This document shows, piece by piece, positions 41,954 to 54,611 of a stretch of DNA of 64,000 bases. The stretch's first letter is position 1, and every line of letters begins with the position of its first letter. The notes below the pieces were generated by a model. That model was not told the origin of the DNA. It saw nothing but the letters and a program-made list of their open reading frames with translations, and did not search any database. Source of the stretch: Pseudomonas fluorescens (GTDB lineage: Bacteria; Pseudomonadota; Gammaproteobacteria; Pseudomonadales; Pseudomonadaceae); assembly GCF_005938625.1 (NCBI RefSeq), contig NZ_VCNJ01000024.1, forward strand, positions 124,001-188,000, given 5' to 3'. Made by a program: the position numbers and the translations under genes.

Positions 41954-42709
41954 TCAGTTTCCCGCGGCGCGACAGATCGCACCGAACTCATCTGCATTCA
42001 GGGAAGCCCCACCAATGAGCCCCCCATCGATATCCGGCATGCCGAACAGTTCGACCGCATTGGCCGCCTTCACGCTGCCGCCGTATAGAAGCCGCACACC
42101 TCGTGCGACTTCAGAATTCTCTGCCGCCAACTGCTCGCGAATGGCTTTATGCACATCCTGAGCCTGTTGCGGCGTTGCAGTCAGTCCGGTACCAATGGCC
42201 CAGACAGGCTCGTAAGCAATGACTGCCTTGGCAAAAGCACCTACACCCAGCTCCTCGATGATGCTGCCCAGCTGACGCCCGACAACCTCAAGAGTTTTCC
42301 CGGCTTCACGCTGCTCAAGGGTTTCCCCTATACACAGCACCGGAATCAAGCCACATGCCTGTGCCGCTGCGAACTTGCGATTCAGCATCCCGTCTCGCTC
42401 GCCCATTATCTGGCGGCGTTCGGAGTGCCCGACAAGTACCAGGGAACAACCTGCATCCACCAACTGACTCGGAGCAATTTCACCGGTCAATGCACCTTGC
42501 ATGGATTCCACCGCAGAATTCTGCGCGCCGACCGAAATCGACTTGCCTTTCAAGCCATCAATCACTTGATTGATATACAAGCAAGGCGGGAATACCGCGA
42601 CATCAACACCGCTTGGCAAGGCCAGATGACGAAGGCCGTTGATCAGCTCAGCGACGCTGGCGCGGGTACCGTGCATCTTCCAGTTACCAGCTACCATAGG
42701 GCGACGCAT
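41954..42709 (-). CDS. tpiA: Triosephosphate isomerase
   Basis: A 251-residue TIM barrel interconverting glyceraldehyde-3-phosphate and dihydroxyacetone phosphate. Active-site residues are visible: Asn and Lys in MVAGNWKMHGT, His in LVLVGHSERRQ (near residue 95) and Glu in VIAYEPVWAIGTG (near 167). The phosphate loop LLYGGSVKAANA lies near residue 210. Start ATG 42709 is the normal family start. It sits between glmM and secG. Confidence 0.97.
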   Translation of the reverse strand: MRRPMVAGNWKMHGTRASVAELINGLRHLALPSGVDVAVFPPCLYINQVIDGLKGKSISVGAQNSAVESMQGALTGEIAPSQLVDAGCSLVLVGHSERRQIMGERDGMLNRKFAAAQACGLIPVLCIGETLEQREAGKTLEVVGRQLGSIIEELGVGAFAKAVIAYEPVWAIGTGLTATPQQAQDVHKAIREQLAAENSEVARGVRLLYGGSVKAANAVELFGMPDIDGGLIGGASLNADEFGAICRAAGN

Positions 42710-42774
42710 GCTGTACCTCGTCGGTCAAAGTGGGCGCAGATGTTACCCAACACAATCATGGCTTGCAAGCCGAA

Positions 42775-44112
42775 TCAGGCAGAAACTTCAGTTACCAGTT
42801 TTGCCAGCTCTTCGGCATAGTTGCGAACCTGGGTTTCGTCCTCACCTTCGACCATTACCCGCACCAACGGCTCTGTTCCGGACTTGCGCAAAAGCACGCG
42901 ACCGCGCCCCGCCATTGCCTGGGTGACACGCGCACTGGCTTCCTTGACAGCCGGATGCTCGAGCGGACTTTCGCCACCACCGAAACGCACATTGATCAGT
43001 ACCTGAGGGCACTTGCGCAATGCCTGACGCGTTTGCGCCAAGCCCTCATTACGGGTCTTCAGCGCCATCAATACTTGCAGTGCAGCAATGATCGCATCAC
43101 CGGTCGTGGTGTGATTAAAGCAAACGATGTGCCCCGAATTCTCACCACCGACCAGCCAATTGCGCTCAAGCAACTCGGCGATCACGTACCGGTCGCCGAC
43201 ATTGGCCCGAATAAATGGAATGGAAAGCTCTGCAAGCGCGAGCTCCAGCCCCAGATTACTCATCAAGGTGCCAACCACGCCGCCTTGCAATTTGCCACGC
43301 TCATGCAGGTCACGGGCGATAATGAACAACAATTCGTCGCCATCAACAATGGCACCCGTATGATCGACCATCAAAACCCGGTCGCCATCACCGTCAAAAG
43401 CAATACCCAGGTCGGCGTGCTCAGCCAGTACCGCAGCCTGCAACTGCCCCATATGGGTCGAGCCGCAATTTTCGTTGATGTTCAGACCATTTGGTTGCGC
43501 CGACAGAACGACGACCTCTGCCCCCAACTCCCGGAAGACGCTCGGGGCCACCTTATAGGTCGCGCCATGCGCACAGTCAATAACGATCTTGAGGCCGGAA
43601 AAACTGGTCCCCGTTGGCACACTGCTCTTGCAGAACTCGATGTAGCGTCCCGACGCATCGTTGATCCGCGATACTTTGCCGATCTTGCTCGACTCGACCA
43701 CGGTCATCGGAGTGTCGAGCAACTCCTCGATCATCAACTCCAGCTCATCCGGCAATTTCGTGCCTTTACCGGAAAAGAATTTGATGCCGTTATCGTCATG
43801 GGGATTGTGCGAAGCACTGATCACGATACCGGCCTCAGCCTGGAACGTTCGCGACAGATAGGCGATAGCCGGCGTCGGCATAGGGCCCAGCAGCATCACA
43901 TCGGCACCCGCCGACGTCAGGCCGGCCTCAAGCGCCGATTCGAACATATAGCCGGAAATACGCGTGTCCTTGCCAACCAGCACCTTGCAGGCACCCATCT
44001 TGCGAAAGGCCATGCCGGCGGCCCAGCCGAGCTTGAGCATGAAGTCAGGAGTAATCGGGTATTCACCGACGCGACCACGAATGCCGTCAGTACCAAAGTA
44101 TTTCTTGCTCAT
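42775..44112 (-). CDS. glmM: Phosphoglucosamine mutase
   Basis: A 445-residue enzyme that turns glucosamine-6-phosphate into glucosamine-1-phosphate for cell-wall and LPS synthesis. The phosphoserine is in GIVISASHNPHDDNGIKFFS near residue 102; the metal-binding loop is DGDGDRV near 240; the sugar-binding loop is GGENSGHI; the C-terminal phosphate-binding loop is LLRKSGTEPLVRVMVEG. The start MSKKYFGTDGIRGRVG is standard. It is co-directional with folP, 16 bases away. Confidence 0.97.
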   Translation of the reverse strand: MSKKYFGTDGIRGRVGEYPITPDFMLKLGWAAGMAFRKMGACKVLVGKDTRISGYMFESALEAGLTSAGADVMLLGPMPTPAIAYLSRTFQAEAGIVISASHNPHDDNGIKFFSGKGTKLPDELELMIEELLDTPMTVVESSKIGKVSRINDASGRYIEFCKSSVPTGTSFSGLKIVIDCAHGATYKVAPSVFRELGAEVVVLSAQPNGLNINENCGSTHMGQLQAAVLAEHADLGIAFDGDGDRVLMVDHTGAIVDGDELLFIIARDLHERGKLQGGVVGTLMSNLGLELALAELSIPFIRANVGDRYVIAELLERNWLVGGENSGHIVCFNHTTTGDAIIAALQVLMALKTRNEGLAQTRQALRKCPQVLINVRFGGGESPLEHPAVKEASARVTQAMAGRGRVLLRKSGTEPLVRVMVEGEDETQVRNYAEELAKLVTEVSA

Positions 44113-44128
44113 AAGTGCTCCATCATTC

Positions 44129-44980
44129 TTATTCGGCTGATTCCACGGCCGCGATCATCCGCACCACGTCTACTGTTTCCGCCACATCATGGACGCGCAA
44201 TATACGCGCACCTTTCACCGACGCCAGTGCCGCCAGCGCCAGGCCACCATGCAACCGCTCGCCGACAGGACGATTCAAAGCCTGCCCGATCATGCTCTTT
44301 CTAGAAACACCGACAAGCAGAGGCCTGCCCAGCGTATGCAGGGCTTCCATGTGCTTGAACAAGCTTAGATTGTGCTGCAGGTTTTTGGCGAAACCGAAAC
44401 CCGGATCAAGAATGATCCGCTCGGCAGGAATACCTGCCGCCGCACATTGGGCCATGCGCTCAGCGAGAAACTCGCCGACTTCGCGCGTGACATCCTGATA
44501 CTGCGGATTGTCCTGCATGTCTCCAGGCTCGCCGAGCATATGCATGAGGCACACAGGCAAACCGGTAGCCGCAGCAGCATCCAGTGCGCCGTCGCGCTGC
44601 AGCGAGCGCACATCATTGATCAATCCGGCACCCAACCGTGCGGTTTCGCGCATGACAGCAGGTGTAGAAGTATCCACCGAGATGATCACATCAAGCTCGC
44701 GATTGATCAGCTCGACGATCGGCGCCACACGCTCAAGCTCTTCGAGCGGCGACACCGCTCGCGCGCCAGGACGCGTGGATTCGCCACCGACATCAATCAG
44801 CGTCGCACCCGCAGCAACCATCGCTTCTGCGTGGCGCAAGGCGGCATCCAGCTGGCTATATTGGCCGCCGTCGGAGAAAGAATCAGGGGTGACATTGAGA
44901 ATACCCATGACATGCGTCCGGGCCAAATCAAGAACCCGGTTGCCGCAAGGCAACCGGGTCAGGGACTGTACAGAAGTCAT
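44129..44980 (-). CDS. folP: Dihydropteroate synthase
   Basis: A 283-residue TIM barrel in folate synthesis, target of sulfonamides. Signatures: THVMGILNVTPDSFSDGGQY (near residue 22), IDVGGESTRPGA (near 62), INDVRSLQRDGAL, LMHMLGEPGDMQ, LDPGFGFAKNLQHN and the C-terminal RVHDVAETVDVVRM. It lies 8 bases after ftsH and before glmM, the standard gamma-proteobacterial order. Confidence 0.97.
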   Translation of the reverse strand: MTSVQSLTRLPCGNRVLDLARTHVMGILNVTPDSFSDGGQYSQLDAALRHAEAMVAAGATLIDVGGESTRPGARAVSPLEELERVAPIVELINRELDVIISVDTSTPAVMRETARLGAGLINDVRSLQRDGALDAAAATGLPVCLMHMLGEPGDMQDNPQYQDVTREVGEFLAERMAQCAAAGIPAERIILDPGFGFAKNLQHNLSLFKHMEALHTLGRPLLVGVSRKSMIGQALNRPVGERLHGGLALAALASVKGARILRVHDVAETVDVVRMIAAVESAE

Positions 44981-44988
44981 TTCAAACC

Positions 44989-46905
44989 TTAAACGTCAGC
45001 AGCCGGACCGCCAATCGGTGTTTCCGGACGTTCGTCACGAACTACCGGAGGTGGCGGTGTACCCGTGCCACCCGACCAGTCGCGAGGCTCACGCGGCGTA
45101 CGACCCGCCATGATGTCGTCGATCTGTTCAGCGTCGATCGTTTCATACTTCATCAGGGCATCAGCCATGGCGTCGAGCTTGTCACGGTTATCCGTCAGGA
45201 TCTGCTTGGCCGTGCCATAGCACTGGTCAATGATGCTGCGCACTTCGGAGTCGATCAGCTTGGCTGTCTCACCGGAGAAGCTGGCAGCCTGACCGCCACC
45301 GCCGCGACCGAGGAATACTTCACCCTCTTCTTCGGCGTACATCAACGGACCGAGTTTTTCCGACAGACCCCACTTGGTCACCATGTTCCGTGCGATCTGG
45401 CTGGCACGCATGATGTCGTTGGAGGCACCGGTGGTTACACCGTCGAAGCCAAGGGTCATTTCTTCAGCGATACGGCCGCCGTACAGCGAGCAGATCTGGC
45501 TGATCAGCGCGCGCTTGGACAGGCTGTAGCGATCTTCTTCCGGCAGGAACATGGTCACACCCAGCGCACGGCCGCGCGGAATGATCGACACCTTGTAGAC
45601 CGGATCATGCTCAGGCACGACGCGACCAACGATGGCGTGGCCTGCTTCGTGATAAGCGGTGTTCTGCTTCTCTTTCTCGGACATGACCATCGATTTGCGC
45701 TCGGCGCCCATCATGATCTTGTCTTTGGCCAGTTCGAACTCTTTCATTTCAACGATGCGTTTGCCACTGCGTGCAGCGAACAGCGACGCTTCGTTGACCA
45801 GGTTAGCCAGATCAGCACCCGAGAAACCCGGAGTACCACGTGCAATAACGGCCGGAGCGACGTCGTCACCCATTGGTACTTTACGCATGTGAACCTTGAG
45901 GATCTGCTCGCGACCACGGATATCCGGCAGCCCCACCACAACCTGACGGTCGAAACGGCCCGGACGCAGCAGCGCAGGGTCGAGTACGTCAGGACGGTTG
46001 GTTGCAGCGATAACAATAATGCCGTCATTCATCTCGAAGCCGTCCATCTCAACCAGTAACTGGTTGAGAGTCTGCTCACGCTCGTCATGACCGCCACCCA
46101 TACCGGCGCCACGATGGCGACCGACGGCGTCGATTTCGTCGATAAAGATGATGCAAGGCGCGTGTTTCTTCGCCTGCTCGAACATGTCACGTACACGGCT
46201 GGCACCAACACCGACGAACATTTCGACGAAATCGGAACCGGAAATGGTGAAGAACGGAACCTTGGCTTCGCCGGCAATCGCCTTGGCCAGCAAGGTTTTA
46301 CCGGTACCCGGAGGACCGACCATCAGCACACCGCGAGGAATGCGGCCGCCCAGACGCTGGAACTTGCCCGGATCACGGAGGAACTCAACCAGCTCGCCGA
46401 CTTCCTCCTTGGCTTCGTCGCAACCGGCGACGTCAGCCAATGTGGTTTTCACCTGATCTTCGGAAAGCAGGCGCGCCTTGCTCTTGCCGAAGCTCATCGG
46501 CCCGCCCTTGCCACCGGCACCGCCCTGCATCTGGCGCATGAAGAACATGAACACCGCGATGATCACCAGGATCGGGAAGCTGGCTACCAGCAACTGGGTC
46601 CAGATGCTTTGCTGCTCAGGCTGCTTGCCTTCGACCACAACGTGGTTGTCGACCAGATCACCGATCAGGCCATTGTCCTGAATTGCCGGACGAATGGTCT
46701 TGAAGCTGTCGCCATCATTGCGCTTGCCGGTAATCACATAACCATCAACGGCTACGCGCTCGACCTTGCCATCCTTGACCTGCTGGATGAAGTCGGAATA
46801 GTTGAGGGTCTGCGGCTCGTTAGGGCTGGAGAAGTTGTTCATCACCGTCACCAGGACAGCTGCGATGATCAACCACAGGATCAGATTCTTTGCCATATCG
46901 TTCAA
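44989..46905 (-). CDS. ftsH: ATP-dependent zinc metalloprotease FtsH
   Basis: A 638-residue membrane-bound AAA protease that degrades damaged membrane proteins, sigma-32 and others. Two membrane helices (NLILWLIIAAVLVTVM; LVASFPILVIIAVFMFFM) bracket a periplasmic part. Walker A is GPPGTGKT, Walker B is CIIFIDEID, the SRH region is ATNRPDVLDPALLRPGRFD, and zinc is bound by HEAGH. I chose the TTG at 46905 because GAGGG lies seven bases before it; the ATG at 46896 would be 16 bases from that site. It follows rlmE. Confidence 0.95.
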   Translation of the reverse strand: MNDMAKNLILWLIIAAVLVTVMNNFSSPNEPQTLNYSDFIQQVKDGKVERVAVDGYVITGKRNDGDSFKTIRPAIQDNGLIGDLVDNHVVVEGKQPEQQSIWTQLLVASFPILVIIAVFMFFMRQMQGGAGGKGGPMSFGKSKARLLSEDQVKTTLADVAGCDEAKEEVGELVEFLRDPGKFQRLGGRIPRGVLMVGPPGTGKTLLAKAIAGEAKVPFFTISGSDFVEMFVGVGASRVRDMFEQAKKHAPCIIFIDEIDAVGRHRGAGMGGGHDEREQTLNQLLVEMDGFEMNDGIIVIAATNRPDVLDPALLRPGRFDRQVVVGLPDIRGREQILKVHMRKVPMGDDVAPAVIARGTPGFSGADLANLVNEASLFAARSGKRIVEMKEFELAKDKIMMGAERKSMVMSEKEKQNTAYHEAGHAIVGRVVPEHDPVYKVSIIPRGRALGVTMFLPEEDRYSLSKRALISQICSLYGGRIAEEMTLGFDGVTTGASNDIMRASQIARNMVTKWGLSEKLGPLMYAEEEGEVFLGRGGGGQAASFSGETAKLIDSEVRSIIDQCYGTAKQILTDNRDKLDAMADALMKYETIDAEQIDDIMAGRTPREPRDWSGGTGTPPPPVVRDERPETPIGGPAADV

Positions 46906-47098
46906 TTAACTACCCTCTGAAGCAAGCTCCGCTACTGGCGCGCGCTTCGCATGATATTCACCGGCCTAACTTACTACATTACCTACGACTCTGGCAGGCG
47001 CCGTCTGTAACCCTTTGTGAAACACTTTCTACACAATATTCGCTAAAGCACCCGGGGCAAAATACGAAAAACCTATCACCCCACACAAAAACCTCGAT

Positions 47099-47728
47099 TT
47101 ACTCGCTACGCCCGCGATAACCCCAAGCCAGCATGTATTGCTCGCGGGAGCTGCCACGAGAGGAGTCCGGCTTGATCATCTGGATCTTGTCGAACTTCTT
47201 GCGGGCATCCTTCAGGTAGACATCAAAGCCTTCGCCCTGAAAGATCTTGATGACGAAATTACCTCCCGGCTTGAGGATCCGCTCCGCCAGATCAAGCGCC
47301 AGCTCGCACAGGAACATGGCTTTGGGCATATCCACTTCGGGCGTACCACTCATATTGGGGGCCATATCGGAAATCACAAGGTCCACCTGCGAATTACCCA
47401 CAGCTTCAAGGATTCGCCCGAGCACTTCGTCCTCAGTGAAGTCTCCGTGAATGAAGGTCACGTCAGGAATACTGTCCATTTCCAGGATGTCCGAAGCGAT
47501 CAGACGCCCCTGACCACCGATCAGCCGACTGGTGACCTGCGACCAGCCACCAGGGGCTGCACCCAGATCGACAACGCTCATGCCAGGGCGGATCAGCTTG
47601 TATTTCTCCTGGACTTCCAGAAGCTTGTAACTCGCACGCGAGCGGTAGCCATCCTTCTGCGCTTGTTTCACATAGGGATCGTTGACATGTCTTTTCAGCC
47701 AACCAAGGCTTGTCTTGGAACGCGCCAT
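47099..47728 (-). CDS. rlmE: 23S rRNA 2'-O-methyltransferase RlmE (FtsJ/RrmJ)
   Basis: A 209-residue SAM-dependent enzyme that methylates U2552 of 23S rRNA at a late step of 50S assembly. Motif I is SVVDLGAAPGGWSQV near residue 50, DLVISDMAPNMSG holds the catalytic Asp, and FVIKIFQGEGFD holds the catalytic Lys. The start MARSKTSLGWLKRHVNDPYV is typical. It is divergent from yhbY with 101 bases between. The 193-base gap to ftsH contains no gene. Confidence 0.96.
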   Translation of the reverse strand: MARSKTSLGWLKRHVNDPYVKQAQKDGYRSRASYKLLEVQEKYKLIRPGMSVVDLGAAPGGWSQVTSRLIGGQGRLIASDILEMDSIPDVTFIHGDFTEDEVLGRILEAVGNSQVDLVISDMAPNMSGTPEVDMPKAMFLCELALDLAERILKPGGNFVIKIFQGEGFDVYLKDARKKFDKIQMIKPDSSRGSSREQYMLAWGYRGRSE

Positions 47729-47829
47729 TGGGCACCTCGTTGATAAGGGTCGTGATTAATTGGGCGGATCCACGAGCCCTCGGGTAAAATGGCCGCCATT
47801 TTACAGAATCCAGACGAAAGGGTCAGATT

Positions 47830-48138
47830 ATGCCGCTCACTCCAGAGCAGAAGAAACAGTACAAATCCATTGGCCACCACCTCAAACCAGTTTTGACGGT
47901 AGCTGACAACGGTTTGACTGAAGGTGTTTTAGCCGAACTTGAACGCGCTTTGGCGGATCACGAGCTGATCAAAATCAAGCTCAATATCCTCGATCGCGAA
48001 TCGCGCCTCGCGCACATCGCAGAGCTGTGCAAGGTTGGCAAAGCGGATCTGGTACAGGTCATCGGCAAGATGGCACTGGTTTACCGCAAGAACTTCAGCG
48101 CCAACAAGCAGCTGTCGAACGTTCATCGCTTCAAGTGA
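47830..48138 (+). CDS. yhbY: YhbY-family ribosome-associated RNA-binding protein
   Basis: A 102-residue CRS1-YhbY (CRM) domain protein, which binds pre-50S particles in E. coli. Family features are MPLTPEQKKQYKSIGHHLKP, VLTVADNGLTEGVLAELERA and the conserved ending ALVYRKNF. ATG 47830 has AAAGGGTCAG upstream. It is divergent from rlmE, as in other gamma-proteobacteria. Confidence 0.93.
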   Translation: MPLTPEQKKQYKSIGHHLKPVLTVADNGLTEGVLAELERALADHELIKIKLNILDRESRLAHIAELCKVGKADLVQVIGKMALVYRKNFSANKQLSNVHRFK

Positions 48139-48147
48139 TGAAAAGGG

Positions 48148-48552
48148 TCAAGGGTGTGCTTCGCGCACCCTGCCACTCCATCCCGGCACCGGTTGCAGCA
48201 CCAACACCAGTCCGGAAAAGCCCAGAACCAGATAACTGAACACCTGCCAGCGCTGCGCATCCGGCCAGCCGACACGCACTGCGACAAACATCGCACACGC
48301 ATACAACGCCATCAACAGCACCTGCCCACGAAAATCTCGCCATAGACTGGCAAGGCCCTCGGCCTGAACCAGCACCAAAGCCTGAAATATCACGCATGCG
48401 GCGGCGAACCCAACTACCAGCACTTCGAATGCACTGGCCACCTCATCGATCAGCAGCGGTGCCAGGCCAATCTTGCCCAACGCCGGCTGCAAACCAAGAT
48501 GAATCAGCCATAGACCGCCGACCCAAAGCATCTGGGTCAGCTGCCAAAGCAT
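48148..48552 (-). CDS. DUF4149-like inner-membrane protein
   Basis: A 134-residue protein with about four hydrophobic helices: MLWVGGLWLIHLGLQ, FEVLVVGFAAACVIFQALVL, LLMALYACAMFVAVRVG and VFSYLVLGFSGLVLVLQPV. The WVGGLW start and overall layout fit the DUF4149 family. The start is doubtful: ATG 48552 lies right against a GC hairpin with no ribosome site; a TTG at 48603 would make the protein 17 residues longer and overlap greA. It meets yhbY tail to tail. PA4754 holds the same place in P. aeruginosa. Function unknown. Confidence 0.7.
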   Translation of the reverse strand: MLWQLTQMLWVGGLWLIHLGLQPALGKIGLAPLLIDEVASAFEVLVVGFAAACVIFQALVLVQAEGLASLWRDFRGQVLLMALYACAMFVAVRVGWPDAQRWQVFSYLVLGFSGLVLVLQPVPGWSGRVREAHP

Positions 48553-48580
48553 GGCGCCCGCATGCAGCGGGCGCCCTTTT
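48553..48580 (+). terminator. GC hairpin with T-run between greA and the DUF4149 gene
   Basis: GGCGCCCGC-ATGCA-GCGGGCGCC followed by CTTTTT on the plus strand. On the minus strand, where greA ends two bases away, the hairpin has no T-run. By polarity it would stop plus-strand transcripts read through from yhbY. Confidence 0.6.
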
Positions 48581-49053
48581 TCAGATGTGACGAACTTCGA
48601 CAATCTCGTACTCGATCACGCCGCTTGGCGTTTTCACGGCGACCACATCGCCCTCTTCCTTGCCAATCAAGGCACGGGCCAAAGGCGAGCCAACCGAAAT
48701 CTTGCCGAGTTTGAAGTCAGCCTCATCCTCACCCACGATGTGGTAAGTGACGCTTTCATCGGTCTCGACGTTGGCGATTTCGACGGTCGTGCCGAAAATC
48801 ACCTTGCCGGTGTGAGGAATGCTCGTGACATCGATGATGACCTGATTCTGGATCCGGCCTTCGATGTCACGAATCCGCGCCTCGACCATGCCTTGCTGTT
48901 CGCGGGCGGCATGGTATTCCGCGTTTTCTTTCAAGTCGCCCAACTCGCGGGCCGTACCGATGTCCTGGCTGAGCTTCGGACGGACGACCTTGGTCAGGTG
49001 AGCGTGTTCTTCTTCCAGGGCTTTAGCGCCCTGGACAGTCATTGGGTATTTGA

Positions 49054-49057
<4 letters not shown>
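48581..49057 (-). CDS. greA: Transcription elongation factor GreA
   Basis: A 158-residue factor that helps backtracked RNA polymerase cleave its transcript. The N-terminal coiled coil has the acidic tip LGDLKENAEYHAAREQQGMV; the C-terminal FKBP-like domain ends ALIGKEEGDVVAVKTPSGVIEYEIVEV. The start overlaps the carB stop (ATGA, 49054-49057), so it is translated along with carAB. Confidence 0.96.
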
Positions 49058-52275
<3,218 letters not shown>

Positions 52276-52401
52276 GGGTTTGTCACTCAAATCCGCAGGT
52301 CAGTCGGCAAGCCGTCTTGATCGATTTCTGAAGTCCCGAGGGGGCCACCGGTGTCGGGGCCGCCCTCGAGGGGCTTCTCTCTACAGTCTCAAGGCGAACG
52401 C

Positions 52402-53538
52402 TTAGCGTCGCTTGGCCATCTCGTTGATGAAGCGGTCGAACAGTGGCGCAACATCGTTCGGGCCCGGGCTCGCTTCAGGGTGACCCTGGAAGCTGAACGC
52501 GCTCTTGTCAGTGCGCTCGATGCCTTGCAGGGTGCCGTCGAACAGCGATTTGTGAATCGCGCGAACGTTGGCTGGCAGGGTTTCTTCATCTACCGCGAAA
52601 CCGTGGTTCTGGCTGGTGATCATCACAACGCCAGTGTCCAGATCCTGCACCGGGTGGTTTGCACCATGGTGGCCATGGCCCATTTTCAGGGTCTTGGCGC
52701 CGGAGGCCAGAGCCAACAGTTGGTGACCGAGGCAGATGCCGAACACCGGAATTTCGGTTTCCAGGACTTCCTTGATCGCCTTGATCGCGTAGTCGCATGG
52801 CTCCGGATCACCAGGGCCGTTGGACAGGAACACGCCGTCCGGCTTCAGTGCCAGTACGTCGGCAGCTGGAGTCTGAGCCGGCACCACGGTGACACGGCAG
52901 CCGCGCTCGACCAGCATGCGCAGGATGTTGACCTTGACGCCGTAGTCGTAGGCAACCACGTGGTAAGGCAGCTCGGAAGCGTCGATGGTCGCGTGGCTGT
53001 CGGTTTTCAGGTCCCAGACAGTCGAGCGCCATTCGTATTGAGTCTTGGTGCTGACGACTTTCGCCAGGTCCATGCCCTTCAGGCCCGGGAAGCCTTGCGC
53101 AGCGGCGATTGCCGCTTCTTCGGAGATGTTGTCGCCGGCCATGATGCAGCCGTTCTGTGCGCCTTTTTCACGCAGGATGCGGGTCAGGCGACGGGTGTCG
53201 ATACCAGCGATTGCCACAACGTTGTTGGCTTTCAGGTAGTCGGACAGGGACATCGTGTTACGCCAGTTGCTCGCTACCAGCGGCAGGTCACGGATGACCA
53301 GGCCAGCGGACCAGACGCGATCGGACTCGGCGTCTTCCGGCGTGGTGCCGGTGTTGCCGATGTGCGGGTAAGTCAGGGTAACGATCTGTTGGGCGTAGGA
53401 AGGATCGGTAAGGATTTCCTGATAGCCGGTCATTGCGGTGTTGAACACCACCTCACCAACGGTTTGACCGTCGGCACCAATGGCTTCGCCGCGAAAAATG
53501 CTGCCATCAGCAAGGGCAAGTATGGCTGGCTTAGTCAA
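52402..53538 (-). CDS. carA: Carbamoyl-phosphate synthase small (glutaminase) subunit
   Basis: A 378-residue subunit that releases ammonia from glutamine and passes it to CarB. The class I amidotransferase nucleophile is the Cys in VFGICLGHQLLALASGAKT near residue 270; the partner His/Glu lie in FQGHPEASPGP. The N-terminus is TKPAILALADGSIFRGEAIG. The start is TTG at 53538, with GGGAGG five bases before it; a longer frame to 53562 would read through that ribosome site. First gene of carA-carB-greA. Confidence 0.95.
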   Translation of the reverse strand: MTKPAILALADGSIFRGEAIGADGQTVGEVVFNTAMTGYQEILTDPSYAQQIVTLTYPHIGNTGTTPEDAESDRVWSAGLVIRDLPLVASNWRNTMSLSDYLKANNVVAIAGIDTRRLTRILREKGAQNGCIMAGDNISEEAAIAAAQGFPGLKGMDLAKVVSTKTQYEWRSTVWDLKTDSHATIDASELPYHVVAYDYGVKVNILRMLVERGCRVTVVPAQTPAADVLALKPDGVFLSNGPGDPEPCDYAIKAIKEVLETEIPVFGICLGHQLLALASGAKTLKMGHGHHGANHPVQDLDTGVVMITSQNHGFAVDEETLPANVRAIHKSLFDGTLQGIERTDKSAFSFQGHPEASPGPNDVAPLFDRFINEMAKRR

Positions 53539-53583
53539 GAAGACCTCCCGTAAATAACGCATGAAAGGGCGATCGCAGGTTGT

Positions 53584-53621
53584 AAAAAAGCGGAGTGACG
53601 TATGGACACGTCACCCCGCTT
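53584..53621 (-). terminator. Strong intrinsic terminator between dapB and carA
   Basis: On the minus strand AAGCGGGGTGACGT / ACGTCACTCCGCTT form a 14-bp stem with one wobble pair, then TTTTTT. It lies 46 bases before the carA start and 175 bases past the dapB stop, so it is either the dapB terminator or a carA leader attenuator. Confidence 0.88.
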
Positions 53622-53795
53622 CTTCACTGAATTATTCTGCGCGCTTTTAGTGGACACACTAAAGCTGTAGCTTACAGAAAAAGGCTTTTTTGGTCCACCG
53701 CTAAAGAGCCTAAAAGGCCGGAGAATGCGACAGGTCGTCGCCAAGCGGAGAAAAACCAGCGCAAACAGGCCGTTTGCGCCGGGTTTAGCAGTGTA

Positions 53796-54602
53796 TCAAC
53801 GCAGGTCAAGCACGTCTTGCATGTCGTACAGACCCGGCTCGCGACCATCCAGCCACAGCGCGGCACGCACCGCGCCCTTGGCAAACGTCATGCGGCTCGA
53901 CGCCTTGTGTGTGATCTCCAGGCGCTCGCCTTCGCAGGCAAACAGCACGGTGTGATCACCCACCACGTCACCGCCGCGCACAGTTGCAAAACCAATGGTT
54001 TCACGCTCACGGGCGCCGGTGTGACCCTCGCGACCGTAGACCGCGACTTTCTGCAAATCGCGATCCAGCGCACTGGCGATCACTTCACCCATGCGCAACG
54101 CCGTACCCGACGGCGCATCGATCTTGTGGCGGTGATGAGCTTCGATGATTTCGATGTCGGCATCATCGCCCAGCACCCGCGCCGCCATATCCAGCAGCTT
54201 CAGCGACAGATTGACGCCGACGCTGAAGTTGGCCGCGAACACGATCGGAATGTCCTTGCCCGCCTCGACCAACAACTGCTTCTGCGCAGCGTCCAGGCCA
54301 GTGGTGCCGATGACCATGGCCTTGCCGGCCTTGCGGCAGAAGGCGAGGTTTTTCAGCATCACTTCCGGCAGCGTAAAGTCGATCAACACATCGAACTCTT
54401 CAGCCACCGCTTCGATATGCCCGGACAACGGCACGCCGATGCGACCCAGCGACGCCAGCTCACCGGCATCGACGCCGATCAGCGTGCTGCCAGGACGAAC
54501 CACAGCGGCGGTCAAACCAGTCAGCGGCGCGCGCTGCTGCACGGCCTCGACCAGAATCTTACCCATGCGCCCAGCAGCGCCCATCACAGCTATACGTCGC
54601 AT
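53796..54602 (-). CDS. dapB: 4-hydroxy-tetrahydrodipicolinate reductase
   Basis: A 268-residue NAD(P)H-dependent enzyme of lysine and diaminopimelate synthesis. The nucleotide-binding loop is IAVMGAAGRMGK at the N-terminus; the catalytic motif is EAHHRHKIDAPSGTALRMGE near residue 155; IGTTGLD precedes the substrate loop. It starts nine bases after the dnaJ stop, so it may be read with dnaJ. The strong terminator behind it separates it from carAB. Confidence 0.96.
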   Translation of the reverse strand: MRRIAVMGAAGRMGKILVEAVQQRAPLTGLTAAVVRPGSTLIGVDAGELASLGRIGVPLSGHIEAVAEEFDVLIDFTLPEVMLKNLAFCRKAGKAMVIGTTGLDAAQKQLLVEAGKDIPIVFAANFSVGVNLSLKLLDMAARVLGDDADIEIIEAHHRHKIDAPSGTALRMGEVIASALDRDLQKVAVYGREGHTGARERETIGFATVRGGDVVGDHTVLFACEGERLEITHKASSRMTFAKGAVRAALWLDGREPGLYDMQDVLDLR

Positions 54603-54611
54603 GCCGACTCC

